Source of the DNA: Paramecium sonneborni
Lineage: Eukaryota; Ciliophora; Oligohymenophorea; Peniculida; Parameciidae
Direction of reading: 5' to 3'
Assembly: GCA_905182985.1 (NCBI GenBank)
Contig: CAJJDN010000070.1
Location: forward strand, 201,673-265,672
Length of the DNA stretch: 64,000 nucleotides
Part shown: in pieces, positions 34,654 to 46,501 of the stretch
Numbering within the stretch: the stretch's first letter is position 1
Layout of the letters: each line of letters starts with the position of its first letter
Made by a program: the position numbers and the translations under genes
Notes under the pieces: generated by a model
Database searches by the model: none
What the model was told of the DNA's origin: nothing
The model's input: the letters and a program-made list of their open reading frames with translations, nothing else

Positions 34654-37619
34654 ATGCTTAGATCCATAAGATTAATACAACGTGTAGCTAATTTCAGCAG
34701 ATTGGCCAATCCTCATGAGGTGAATCCCAAAGTGCCTGAGTGGTTTAAGTCAACTGATTACATAGTAAGAATTCATTTAAAAATAGGAACCACGTTTTAT
34801 AGGCTCTGAGACATAATAAGTTAATGAGATGTTAAAAACAGTTTAAGCAAAGTCATTAGATGAGCTTGTTGATAAGATTATTCCAAAGGAGATTCGCAGT
34901 GAAGCAGCTTTTTAAAATCCAGACAACTTCCCTGATGCAATTCCTGAATCAGCCATGATCTAACATCTTTAATCGTTGGCCAATAAGAATAAGGTTTACA
35001 AAAACTACATAGGATAAGGCTTCTATGGCACTCATACACCTTATGTGATATTAAGAAATGTATTAGAAGACCCAGGATGGTATACATCCTATACTCCATA
35101 TTAAGCTGAGATTTCTTAGGGTAGACTTGAAGCTCTACTCAATTATTAAACTGTAATCACTGAATTGACAGGCATGGATGTATCTAATGCCTCTTTATTG
35201 GATGAAGCAACAGCTGCAGGTGAAGCTATGTTCTTGGCTAATTCTTGGTTTGAAAAGAAAAAATTCTTTGTAGATAATCATGTCTTTCCTTAGAGTATTG
35301 AACACATCAAAACTAAGGCTTATTATTTAGGTATTGAAATTGTTGTTGGTGATGCCAAAACCTATGATTTTAAAGATGTTGATTAATATTGTGGTGTCTT
35401 AGTATAATCACCAGATAATCTTGGAGAAGTTCATGATTGGAGCGATCTCTTCAAACATACACTTAAAGATGCCAAAATCTTAAAAGTTATTGGAACAGAC
35501 TTACTGAGTCTTACTATTAATAAAACACCTAAAGATTAAGGTGCTAATGTTGCTTATGGAAATTCATAAAGATTTGGAGTACCTATGGGTTTTGGTGGAC
35601 CTCATGCTGCTTTCTTTGCTGTTGAAGATGAATTCAAAAGAAAAATGCCAGGACGTATTATTGGTATTTCTAAAGATGCTAATGGAAAACCAGCTTATAG
35701 AATGTCATTATAAACTAGAGAATAACATATTAGAAGAGAAAAGGCTACTTCCAATATTTGTACTGCTTAAGCTTTGTTAGCTAATATGGCTGGGTTTTAT
35801 GCAACTTATCATGGTCCTTAAGGATTATAAAAAATTGCTAATAGAGTCAATTGTTTAGCTAGATGTTTTGCTAAATTAGCCAAATCTTTAGGAATTGTTA
35901 TCAAAGAAGGAAGATTCTTTGATACTGTTGTATTACATAATACAGAAAATTTATAAGAATATTTACATTATAATGCATCTATTAATGTTAGAAAAATTGG
36001 ATAAGACACCATCTTTAGCTTTGATGAAACACACACTCTTCAAGATGTTGAAGATTTATTTAACCATCTTTAACATTTCACCAAAAAAAAAGCAGATTTT
36101 ATGTCTGTAGTTTAAAAAGTCATACCATATAAATCTGAAAGATCACCTTTTCTATAATAGAAGGTTTTCAATTCTTTACATAGTGAAACAGAAATGTTGA
36201 GATACATTAACTATTTAAGATAAAAAGATGTCTCATTAACAAAGTCAATGATTTCATTAGGAAGTTGTACAATGAAATTAAACCCTACTTCCTTTATGTT
36301 ACCTGTTTCATTTTAAGGATTCTCTTAATTACATCCATTTTCACCATTGTCTTGTACTTAAGGTTATTAAGAGTTGACTGATAATGTTGAAAAATGGTTA
36401 TGTGATATAACATAAATGGAGGCTGTCTCACTAATGCCTAATAGTGGTGCTTAAGGAGAATATACAGGTTTATTGTGTATCAGAAAATATCATATCATGA
36501 ATGGATAACGAGATAGAAATATTTGCTTAATTCCTATATCTGCACATGGTACAAATCCTGCTTCAGCTGTTCTTGCTGGTTTAAATGTTGTACCAGTGAA
36601 TGTAATAGATGGTTATGTTGATTTAAATGATTTGAATAAGAAGATTAAAGAGAATGAGAAAGCTTTGGCTTGTATAATGATTACTTATCCATCAACTTAT
36701 GGAGTATATGAAGATTAAACAAAAAAGATTATTTAATTAATTCATGATCATGGAGGGTTAGTTTATATGGATGGAGCTAATATGAATGCATAAGTTGGAT
36801 ATACATCTCCTGGATATTTAGGAGCCGATGTATGTCATTTGAATCTTCATAAAACATTTTCGATTCCACATGGAGGTGGTGGTCCTGGATTAGGTCCAAT
36901 AGCTGTAAATAAGAGATTGGCACCTTATCTTCCAGGAAGAGAACATTCTTTAGGAAGTGTGGCTTCATCATTATTTAGTTCTGCATCTATTCTACCTATA
37001 CCTTATAGTTATTTTGGTTAACTTGGTAGATAAGGTGCTAAAAAATGTACAGCCATGGCTATGTTAAATGCTAATTATTTAATGATGAGTTTAAAAAATG
37101 ATTATAAAGTACTCTTTACTGGATAAAATGGAATGTGTGCTCATGAATTCATTATTGATATTAGACCTATAAAATAAGAGAGTGGAATTACTGAGGAAGA
37201 TATTGCTAAAAGACTTATGGATTATGGATTCCATGCTCCAACAATGTCTTTTCCAGTTCCAGGAACACTTATGATTGAACCTACTGAAAGTGAATCTAAG
37301 TATTTATATTTATTTAATATGTAGATCTGAATTAGATAGATTTATTGAAGCAATGAAAAATATTAAATTAGAAATTGAGAAAGTCAAAAATGGATAATAT
37401 GATAAAAATGACAATCCATTAAAAAATGCTCCACATACTTAAGATTAAGTTATTAATAGTTCTTGGAATCATAAATACTCCAGAGAAGAAGCTGCCTTCC
37501 CTTTGCCTTTTATTTTACAAAGAGGAAAGGTATGGCCAACAGTTAGCAGAATTAATAATGCTTTTGGGGATAGAAATCTCATATGTTAATGTCCATCTGT
37601 TTCAGATTACCAATAATGA
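34654..37619 (+). CDS. GLDC: glycine dehydrogenase (decarboxylating), P-protein of the glycine cleavage system
   Basis: PLP enzyme that decarboxylates glycine and passes the aminomethyl group to the lipoyl H-protein, in the mitochondrial matrix. 972 aa after introns of 22 nt (34765-34786) and 25 nt (37300-37324). An Arg-rich, acid-free N-terminus ([17 protein letters not shown]) fits a mitochondrial targeting peptide. Conserved stretches: [84 protein letters not shown] and [18 protein letters not shown], the last containing the PLP-binding lysine. The C-terminal [15 protein letters not shown] also matches. Length equals that of other single-chain P-proteins, and no defect is seen. Confidence 0.97.
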
Positions 37620-37634
37620 TATATCTAAATTTGT

Positions 37635-38160
37635 TCAAAATTATTCGATATCTGCTATTGGATTTGCATGGATTGTTGTTTTGAATATTTTAATTTCATT
37701 CAATGGTTTATAATTATTATCTACTGTTTCCTTCTCCATCAAATCCAGAGCCTCCCATCCATATATTATTTTACCAAATGCTGTATATAAACCATTTAAA
37801 TGATTCTATTTTGAATATGTTATAAAAAACTGTGATTAATTTGTATCCCTTCCTGCATTTGCCATTGAAACTATTCCACGTCTATCATGTTTTATTTCTG
37901 GAACAATTTCATCTTCAAAATATTTTCCATAAATACATTCCCCTCCCTTCCCAGTACCTATTATATTTCATAATACCTTAAAATTTACCTGTTGGATCTC
38001 CTCCTTAAATAATAAATCCTGGAATATTTCTATGAAATATTGTATTATCATAAAATTTCTTTGCACACAATGCTAAAAAATTTTTACAAGTTTTTGGGGT
38101 CAATTCACAAAACAATTCCAATTTTATATCTCCATGACTAGTATGTAAAGTGACAGACAT
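37635..38160 (-). CDS. PPIL3: cyclophilin peptidyl-prolyl isomerase, PPIL3 type
   Basis: 164 aa after one 31-nt intron. From its [15 protein letters not shown] start it follows PPIL3 nearly end to end: [20 protein letters not shown] (with the catalytic Arg), [19 protein letters not shown], and [11 protein letters not shown] at the C-terminus. PPIL3 is a single-domain cyclophilin linked to the spliceosome in other eukaryotes. The usual cyclophilin A Trp position is not conserved, as in other PPIL3 proteins. The stop codon is 15 bp from the converging GLDC stop. Confidence 0.93.
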
Positions 38161-38461
38161 ATTTAAATATTTTAATATGATTATATAATATATTTATCTA
38201 CATAAAACTCTTTATGTAAATAAAAATAGACATTTCAATTCTTCTTATCTATATTTGATTCCTTTTTAAATGAAAGTTTCTCCTCCATTTTTTATTATAC
38301 CTTTATCTCATCCTTATCATTAGAAAACAAATTATTAATTTCCTTTTAAATTTTTTCGCATTATTATTTCTGTTTTTAATTTATTCCATTCCTACCTTCC
38401 ATCATTGAGGACATCAAGTAATTTTAATATTTTTATATTAAAGAATTTATATATTTATAAT
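38161..38461. other. intergenic, possible very small gene
   Basis: On the minus strand, frames around 38235-38414 read MSSMMEE... and MEEKLSFKKESNIDKKN-stop and look coding. Joining them needs a 26-nt intron and a 16-nt intron, the second too short to accept. Not called as a gene. Confidence 0.3.
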
Positions 38462-40495
38462 TCATTATTAAACAGAAGACTATCTTCTAGGTTACTTTGT
38501 TGATTATGAAGGTGTCACTATGTTTTATTAAATCAATAGCAAAGGATTAAATAAGAGTGATTATCTAAGCTATTTGACTCCATTTATGATAGATTCTCTA
38601 TCTAATACTTAGTTTTAAGTTGATGATTAGTTTCTATACAAATACTCTTTGCTAAATTTTATATTCTATTCTTATAAATAATAATATCTATGTATTATGT
38701 AGGATTATACAAGATTAGGATCTAATTTAAATTCTGGGAATATCTCATAGGCTATGTATTTGCCTAATGAATCTACATCAGGTACATTAAAATTCAATAT
38801 TTTATTTTCAAATAAAGTCTTAGATTACTTTGATAATTCTGTTGCATAGATTGATAAAAAATGTAACATTGTAATATCTTTTCTTGTGTCAAAAATTTAT
38901 TATAATTGAGCTTAAAATGGAAATTAAGAGAAATATGTATCTAAAAATTATTTGTTGATACTAAACATTAAAGTGGATTTTCCATAATTTAAATTTAACT
39001 TCACAATTTTATGTTTCAAATTTTCATCCTCAATTTCAATCTATAATTTAATTTATTCTGGATTTTTTGAATGTTGTTGTACATTCAAAATATGACCATA
39101 AAATTCCTGATAAACTCTTTTGATTTGATTGATGTAATATATCTCTATCGTTTCTACTCCTTGAATGTTAAAAAAAATAGAACACAAGTTATTTAATTGT
39201 ACTGCAGCCTATGTTGCCTCTTCAAAAGGTTCCAGTATAGTTATAATATTTTTATAAAGGTCTGGAAATTTTTAATAATAATCCAGTAATTATTAACAAG
39301 GACTTACTTTTGACTACTCCATCATTAAAACTTTATGTAATAATTCTAATTTATTATCCTCCTCCACTATATATGGAGGCTCATCATAATACTACATTAA
39401 TTACCTTACACAAAATATTGGTACCCATGGATGATCTGAAAACATCAAACTAAATGCCATATCTCCTGGCTGTTATGCAATCACATTCATTGCTAACCTA
39501 TTACGAATTTACGCCTAACTTGTTTCTCTTTTGCTCTTTGCAACATAAGCTACATTAGTTAATTATGAAACAAATTCTTCTTCATGTTTACTAAATTATG
39601 ATTCAAGTATTTTTAAATTTGCTTCCAATTCTTTTACGTTTTTTTTCAATTTGTAAGAATCATCTCTACCCTCTGTTTTGATATCTTCATTTATTAATCT
39701 TTCCAACTCTGTTGCTTTAGCCAATATTTTTTCATATTTTGCTTACAATTCATAATACCTTTACTTTTCTTTCATTATTGATGTTTCAAATTCTTAAGTC
39801 ATTTTTACTACTCTATTTTCAAAATTATGTACCTAAGTTTTTGCATTTGATAATTTTTTCTATAATTTTGTTACTTATTCAATAATATATTTATTACTTC
39901 TATCTAAACTGAACTGCATAGTCAAATCCAACATAAAAACACAATATTTCCATATATATTCTATACATTAAGATAATTTCTTATTCTATGGGATTAAAAA
40001 TTTAATTATGCTTTCAATATCTCCATTTACAATTTCTATCAATTTAGGTATTGCTGTAATATTATATTTTTTATAAGGATTCAGATCATCAGCAACTCCT
40101 AAAATGTTTGAATCATCCTTTTAAAATAGTGGTTCTATAATTTCTTAACTTATTTATTCCAGTGAACTAATTAATTAATATTCTAATTCCTATTAGGTGA
40201 TACTATGATGAAATTAATAACTATTTTAGTAGTGTTGCAAATTTATAGAGTTTATTATTTCTTTTGGCATATATTGTAAAGAATTTAATATTAAATCGTG
40301 AATTCTTTAATCTGAATCTGATGGCATGAATTCTTATAGTTTTTATTCAACTTTCCAATGTATTCTACTCGTTCTTATTTTTGGTGTACTCTTAACTTTA
40401 TTTTAAGGAGTTGATAAATCTGGAACAGTTCTAACTAATTTGATCTATGGAATCGATTTTCCATTAGAAATTTTCCATACTGATTATGTGAACAT
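38462..40495 (-). CDS. large coiled-coil protein, 677 aa, family unknown
   Basis: A single intron-free frame of 678 codons starting MFTQSVWKISNGKS. About 220 N-terminal residues contain a RTSRIHWKVEQKL stretch that faintly resembles the start of formin FH2 domains; the rest does not follow FH2. Residues about 270-370 form a coiled coil (FENRVVKMTQEFET, KATELERLINED). A conserved-looking segment with DHPWVPIFCVR and DEPPYIVEEDNKLELLHKV follows, then a beta-rich C-terminal part with VPDVDSLGKYIAYE. Not recognised; probably a cytosolic scaffold. Confidence 0.75.
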
Positions 40496-40696
40496 TAATT
40501 TATAGATGTAATATTATTTATTATAAATATTTATAAATTTTATTCAAAATGGTCTTAAATTATTTGCAGTTTTGTCTATTAATGCATATATCATATTTTT
40601 TAATAGATAATATGTATTTAAGAAATAGAAAAGTTTACATTGTTAGATGAAATAAAATAAATCTAGATAATAATTTTATTGTTATTTAATTCTATC

Positions 40697-41210
40697 TCAT
40701 TCAAATTTTGGTTTAATGACACCTACATTATTGTAATATTCATCATGAATTTATGATCTGTCAGTATAAGTGTGAGCAAAAATAAAAGCAGATCCAAGAA
40801 CTAAGAATGAATATAATTTGAATCTTTTCCAATTTTGATTTTGTAAATATCCTTATTTGAAAACAGCCTTATTCTTAGGTCTAAGAAATAAAATGAAATA
40901 ATACTAATAATATGAGGGAACTCCAGTAGTTGTTTGTCTATAAAAATAGGAAACAGGAGTAAACTAATAAAAATATTAATAATATTACATATAATAAGCT
41001 GAATACTAAACCAGATGCAGCAAAATTGAGAATCCATTCATATTTATATGTGTTCAATTTATCAGCATAATCCATCTTTCTTTCTCTTAATGCTTCATTC
41101 ATATAAAATTTATAGAGAGGTTGATCATAAAAGGATTTTTCAACTGTAGCAATGTACCTTTTCTCTTGATCTCTATTTGGAATAGGTGGAATCTAATCTT
41201 CAAATCCCAT
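40697..41210 (-). CDS. small membrane protein, 162 aa
   Basis: One 25-nt intron leaves 163 codons. It starts MGFEDQIPPIPNRDQEKRY, a charged N-terminus with a possible Met-Gly acylation site. Hydrophobic stretches are LNFAASGLVFSLLYF, YYFILFL and YSFLVLGSAFIFA, and the C-terminus is soluble (HDEYYNNVGVIKPKFE). The form resembles small ciliate-specific subunits of mitochondrial membrane complexes, but that is a guess. The start codon overlaps the 3' end of the open frame at 41200-41571. Confidence 0.65.
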
Positions 41211-41571
41211 TTTTAATAATTTTATTATTAATATTATTAATAAACCAATCTGAAAATATCATAATGTATGTATAATCATCCTTATCTATTTGGAAGGAGT
41301 TGAAAACTTTAAGAAAACTTAAATATGACTGAATCATCCATTCAAAACTAATGAGGAAAACACAATTTAAAATTGCTCCCTGGTTAAACATCCATCTATA
41401 TAAACAATCTTTTAGAATGTCAATGATTCTAATTTTTAATTGATAGATTTAATTCCATTATATATTATATAGTTTAGTTTACTCTTCTCTAAAATAGTAA
41501 ATAAATATTTTATCATATATCATCATGGATGCATCAGTGTAAAATTTAATCAAGACCATTTTATTGGTCAT
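41200..41571 (-). CDS. hypothetical protein, 123 aa, overlaps next gene
   Basis: A TGA-free frame MTNKMVLIKFYTDASMM... with well-balanced composition (FREEQTKLYNIQWNQ, FQIDKDDYTYIMIFSDW). It ends at a TGA that overlaps the start of the gene at 40697-41210 by 11 bp, which is odd for this genome. Either an unseen intron ends it earlier or it is a chance or decaying frame. No family recognised. Confidence 0.4.
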
Positions 41572-41737
41572 TAATGTCTAGTCTAATAGTTTTGTTGTTG
41601 TAAAAATTTTTAGGCTACAGGATTCATTATAAAATATTATTATATTCATAAAATATGAATTATTACATCTAAATTATTTAGTATTAATTCAACATGAAAG
41701 TATATATACACTTTAATTTAAATATATATAAAATAAA

Positions 41738-42551
41738 TCACTAGTTTGAATAATCACTCCATCCACTAAGAGTTAGGTTTTGTTTTGAAGATTCTTATTT
41801 AGTTTATCTTTATTTAACTTTATTTTTAGGGATTATATTAGAATAGTAATTATTATTAGTTTAATATCTATTGGTTGTTTAAGTTTGATTGTTTTGGGTT
41901 CTATTTTTATTAAAAGAGACATGAGGTAAAATCACTGTAGTTAGAGTTTCTTATTTTAACAATTTAAATTCTTCTAAGTATTGACTTAATTAAAGATCAT
42001 TATAACGAAAAGAGGCTGGCTTTTATTCAATGTAATTAGAGTTACATATTCCAACAACAGGGGTTTCAGTATTTTTTTTAATAGTTAATCTTTATGTCTA
42101 AGAGATTGGATTTACTAGTATTTCTTTTTATATGATTGGCTTAAGTTTTCCTATGCCTGAATGCTTCTGAAAAAACATGTTTTTGGATTTTAGATCTAAA
42201 ACTGTCGCATTTCTATTGAGAGGCTCTTTAGATTTTTCGAGTTCTAAACAGATTGGCTTCTACAAGTTGTGCTTCTTTAATTAATTTTTATTGATTGAAA
42301 TGTTTTGTGCTCGTATTTATTAGAAATTATAATTTTACTAGATTTAATGTGAGGATGATCAATATATCCTATATGATATCTATTCACAGTATTAAGTTAA
42401 TAGTCATAGAGATTAATTTAAGGATTTTATATAACATTGTTCCTTTTACTTTTTTGATAGTGACTAAATAGATTCTTATCACAGAATTCTTCATCAACTA
42501 TTATTGACTAAAATATTATAAGTTAATGCTTACTTAATCTTAATTATCCAT
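41738..42551 (-). CDS. Asn/Gln/Lys-rich protein, 253 aa
   Basis: Introns of 26 nt (TAG) and 26 nt (AAG) leave 254 codons. Starts MDNQDQSIIVDEEF. The chain is polar and low in structure, with CRSQSVQNSKNLKSL, ETPVVGICNSNYIEQK and a C-terminal tail of Asn, Gln, Thr and Lys ending TLSGWSDYSNQ. No motif recognised. It diverges from the next gene with 34 bp between ATGs. Confidence 0.6.
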
Positions 42552-42585
42552 TATTTATATATATATAAATAGTTAGTAATAAATT

Positions 42586-42998
42586 ATGAAACAAACAGAA
42601 AATGATACTTAATAATTATAAAATGAGGATTCAAATATTAATATAGAAGAGAAGGAAATACTTGAATAAAAATGTACGATGTATCTAAATTATTATAAAA
42701 GAGTAAATATTGAACAATAGTGGAGTTTTAGCAGCATATGAATATTTTTTAAGGAGACTTTGTAAAGATGGATTTCCAAGTCGAAATGTTTATGAATTTG
42801 CAGCTTAAGCAGTTTTAAAATATGAAAAAAAAAATAAGCTGAACAGTTTCGTAAATAAACTATGACTAAATCATTGGCTGAACTTTAATTAAGTAGAATT
42901 ATAATAATTAATTAAAAGATGAATCTTCTTTAAAGGCTTAACTTTAAGTTAAAAATGAAATAAAGTAAGAAGGTAAGAATGATAAAAATAAATCTTGA
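42586..42998 (+). CDS. Lys/Gln-rich protein with apparent frameshift in an A10 run
   Basis: Starts MKQTENDTQQLQNED. A 28-nt intron precedes a convincing segment (NNSGVLAAYEYFLRRL, RNVYEFAAQAVL). The reading frame then fails at a run of ten A (42825-42834). One more A would continue it as KKQAEQFRKQTMTKSLAELQ, through a 26-nt intron, to a TGA at 42996-42998, giving exactly 120 codons. A missing A in a homopolymer is a common sequencing error; a real mutation is the alternative. Charged, Gln-rich frames continue for another 140 bp, so the true end may be near 43139. Confidence 0.5.
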
Positions 42999-43231
42999 CA
43001 AAAATTACCTTAGTAGAACTAATAGAAAGAAGAGAAAAAAAAAGATTAATAATAAAAAGGAAAAGAAGATTAAAAACTCAAGGTATGAATTTATAAATAA
43101 TATTTAGAGAAGATAGATTCAAAATAAAAAAAGAAATGAATAAATATTAAATTTCTATAAACTATGTAGAATTAAGCATTGCTATTAATTATATTTAAAC
43201 AATATATATAAATTAGAATATAGAGTAATCT

Positions 43232-45291
43232 TCAAAAGCTTTTGTTTTAAGTATTCAAATATTACTACTTTGAAATTTATTATTAACCTCCTCTTTGTAA
43301 TCTTAAAACTGTTGAGATATCTAATTATTTTAAAGCATAACTTCTTTGCTTTTTATCAGCATAAGTTCTTAAGATGAAATACTATTTCGCATATTCTCCT
43401 GAATTAACATAAAGATGATATTCTATTAATTTCAAGAAGACTTTTTCCATCTCATTTATTTATACAGTTGAAAATTAAGGTAGAACCTTAGCAAAATTAT
43501 TATTCTCAAAAGATTCATCATCCCATATTTTTGATGCCATAACCAAAGCAGTAAATAATATTTTCTACCAATTTAAACAATTTATTTCTAAACCTTAATT
43601 GTAATTTAACAATCTGTTAATGTATATTAAAGAGATAATTGCTACTTCCCTTTCCATTTTAGTGGTAGTCATTATATTCTTACAATAGTTTTATATGATG
43701 TCAACATTAGGTATATAATTAGTCATAGATTTATCAACAAAAACTTTATTAAACAAAAGATAATCATCTAAATTATATGTAGTATCAACTGAAAAATAGG
43801 ATTTAGAAATTTAATCACTATCATAATAATTATTTATGAAATACATATTATCTTATTCTTAATCCTAAAAATAATCTTATTATTCCTATTCAGTCTATAA
43901 TTTAGATTATTCACTTTGATCAAATTTTTAAAATTATTCAGTGGCAACATCTTCACTTCCATAATATTAATCTGTAATTTCCGGTTCTATTATTGCTTCT
44001 CTTAAAAAGTCTTAACAAATTGTCTAGTCTACCTTAGACATATTTACAGTCTGATCATTATTTTCTTCATCTTCTTGACAATCTTGATCATTCTCACTAT
44101 ATCTTTCTTTATTTAATATATATAAATTAATACTTCTAGATTCAATTTCTTCATCTTAATCAGATTCTTTAAATATTGCCTATTCTATTTCTTTGATTTC
44201 ATTTTCGAGATATTTTTATTACTCTAAATCAACAATGAAAATCATTTTTTATAGAGTAATACCTACACAATAACTAATTTCTTCAATATCTATATTAATC
44301 AAGGTTGAAGCTAATTTTCCATTATCAAATGATTAATACATCAATTAAATCTAATCTTACTATAAATGAATTTCTGATCCATCACTATTTTTTGAATTAA
44401 TTTATAACAATTTCTTCAAAATCTTATTATTTTTATCAGCATTTGATTTAATTATTGATTTTTTCTTTTTAGTTTATTTTATTTTTACTACAGGATGATT
44501 AATTGTTTTTGATAATGGTTTTTAAATTATGTCTTTTGTTATTGATAAAGAACTACCAAGAATTATTTCTTGATTGAGAACTAATTATTTTGATTATGTA
44601 TCAATAAATTAAGGACTTCTATCATTATTACCATTAATAGGACGTTTTTCCAATTTAGGTAAAACTCTTGGTTTAATAATCCCTATCTCTTAATGAGGTG
44701 ATAAATGTTTTAAAGAAGAACGTCTATTAACAGGTTTTAGTATTTCAACATATGTATCTCTGGGTTACTCAAATTTACCATGAGAATTCATTTATCCTGG
44801 TAATGTGTTTCTATTCTATTTGTTGTTATTTGGAGTTAAAGGAGGTTAACCATTGTAATTATGAGGATCATAATGATCGTTTAAATATTTAAACAGATCT
44901 AAAAATTTTTGTTTATGTCCAGGCAATAATTTAATCTCTTACAATATTAAAATTTATGAATCTATAGGTTATTAAGCTAATGTTTATAATCCACCTTTAT
45001 AGCCTCTCAGTAATAATTTGTTTGTGTATTATTATAAATTGAATTCAACCAATTATCTAATATTTATATATCTCATTTACTTGAACAATTAACTTTCCTT
45101 TATATCAGTAAAATCAGATCGATAAGATGCATGACTACTGAATTCTGTATCCCTATAAGATTGTTCTATAATATAACTTTACTTAAAATACTTTTCGTTG
45201 TTTTTTTTTAGTTATTTGGCACTGTTGACTTAGCATTCTAAATTTTATTTACATAACTCTTCATACGAAAATCGTCATCCCATTTTTTCAT
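43232..45291 (-). CDS. SAM-domain and cyclin-box protein, 669 aa
   Basis: Introns of 26 and 24 nt leave 670 codons. About residues 70-130 read as a SAM-like domain (QLVEFNLQQYTNKLLLRGY ... KLLPGHKQKFLDLF). A long Ser/Lys/Asp/Glu-rich middle follows. The last 160 residues form a cyclin N-terminal fold of the cyclin Y/Pho80 type: REVAIISLIYINRLL, LNWQKILFTALVMASKIWDD, FAKVLPQFSTVQINEMEKVF and LKLIEYHLYVNSGEYAKQYF. Such cyclins bind and activate CDK5/PCTAIRE/Pho85-like kinases. The SAM label is moderate, the cyclin label strong. Confidence 0.82.
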
Positions 45292-45465
45292 TTTATATAT
45301 ATATATAAATATATATAATAATAACAAATGTAATCAAAAAAACATCAATCAATTGATTTTATACTATTGATCACTCCCTAAATGACTTTCTCTATATCCC
45401 AATCTTCCCCTATTCTTATACTTATTTAACTTTAACAATAATTTTTATTTTGGCATAGGTTTGAT

Positions 45466-45800
45466 TCATTTCGATTTCTTTAAATTTTCTACTTACTCTA
45501 GATCAAGTTAAAAATCTTTTTTTCTTGCTTCTCATACTTCTACAACTTTCAATATTATTTTCTATTGTTAAATTATAATTGTAGCAACATCTTAATTCTT
45601 TGAGGTTTATTGATAACATTCTTTCAACTCTAATCACATTTCTTTGCTTTATTTTCTCAATATTTTAAATATCTTTATTAAACACAACTTTAAAGTTTCA
45701 TGATTATACAATGATTTAATATTTTATAAGATAGATATTACATAAATAATTCATTGATTATGCTTTATTTATACTGAATTGATAAGAAAATTGAATTCAT
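45466..45800 (-). CDS. small helical protein, 96 aa
   Basis: Two 22-nt introns (both AAG) give exactly 97 codons, starting MNSIFLSIQYKQSIINE. The chain is predicted helical throughout (QNIEKIKQRNVIRVERML, NFQLDLEQVENLKKSK), with a CC pair in the centre. No family recognised. The perfect frame after splicing supports it. Confidence 0.55.
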
Positions 45801-46501
45801 TTCATTAAAGGTGATAGATATATTATTTTATTTTTTATCATGATACTTCGCTCAAACTAATCTTGTAACCATAAATTATTATTTTTACTAAATCTAAGAT
45901 AGAAAATCACAAACACTTAATAAATGAAAATTGTGTTGTATAATATTTTATTATAGAAATCATGTATTAAAGTTGACAAAATATTCTCTAAATAAGATCT
46001 AAATATTTGTACTTTATAGCTTATATTAAACATCAAAATATAGAATTTATCGAATAAACAAGAATGATGAAATAAATAGTAAAAGACGTTGTAAATATAA
46101 AATTAATTTTTTTATTTCAGATATTTAGAATTCGAAAATTAAAGATTTAATCATTTATGTAAGTTAATCTAAATTATTTATATTTGTTTCCATATATAAA
46201 TTTTAACTTGGATTTTTAAATTTTGAAAAATTTTTTAATATTTAATATAAATAATAGTTATTTGTAGATAGTTTTAGATATTTCTTGGAATTTTTGTATC
46301 ACAAAATATTAAGATAAAAAGTTTATTTATAGTTTTTGATATAAAATTTTGATATTTATTTAATTTAAAGTAGATAGTAAGTGATTTATAGTAGAAATAG
46401 ATGTATGGATGCAATTATGTATAAAAAATAAAAAAAGAATTAGAAAATCTTAAATAAATGATGATTATTAATTAATATATAAAATAGATTGAAATATAAG
46501 A
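45801..46501. other. intergenic tract before the CK1 gene
   Basis: 700 bp, very AT-rich, no protein-like frame seen. It holds the start-proximal region of the casein kinase gene. Confidence 0.55.

Noticed and set aside
38462..40495. Formin FH2 domain in the large coiled-coil protein.
   Set aside because: Only a short RIHWKV stretch resembles FH2; the later FH2 landmarks were not found.
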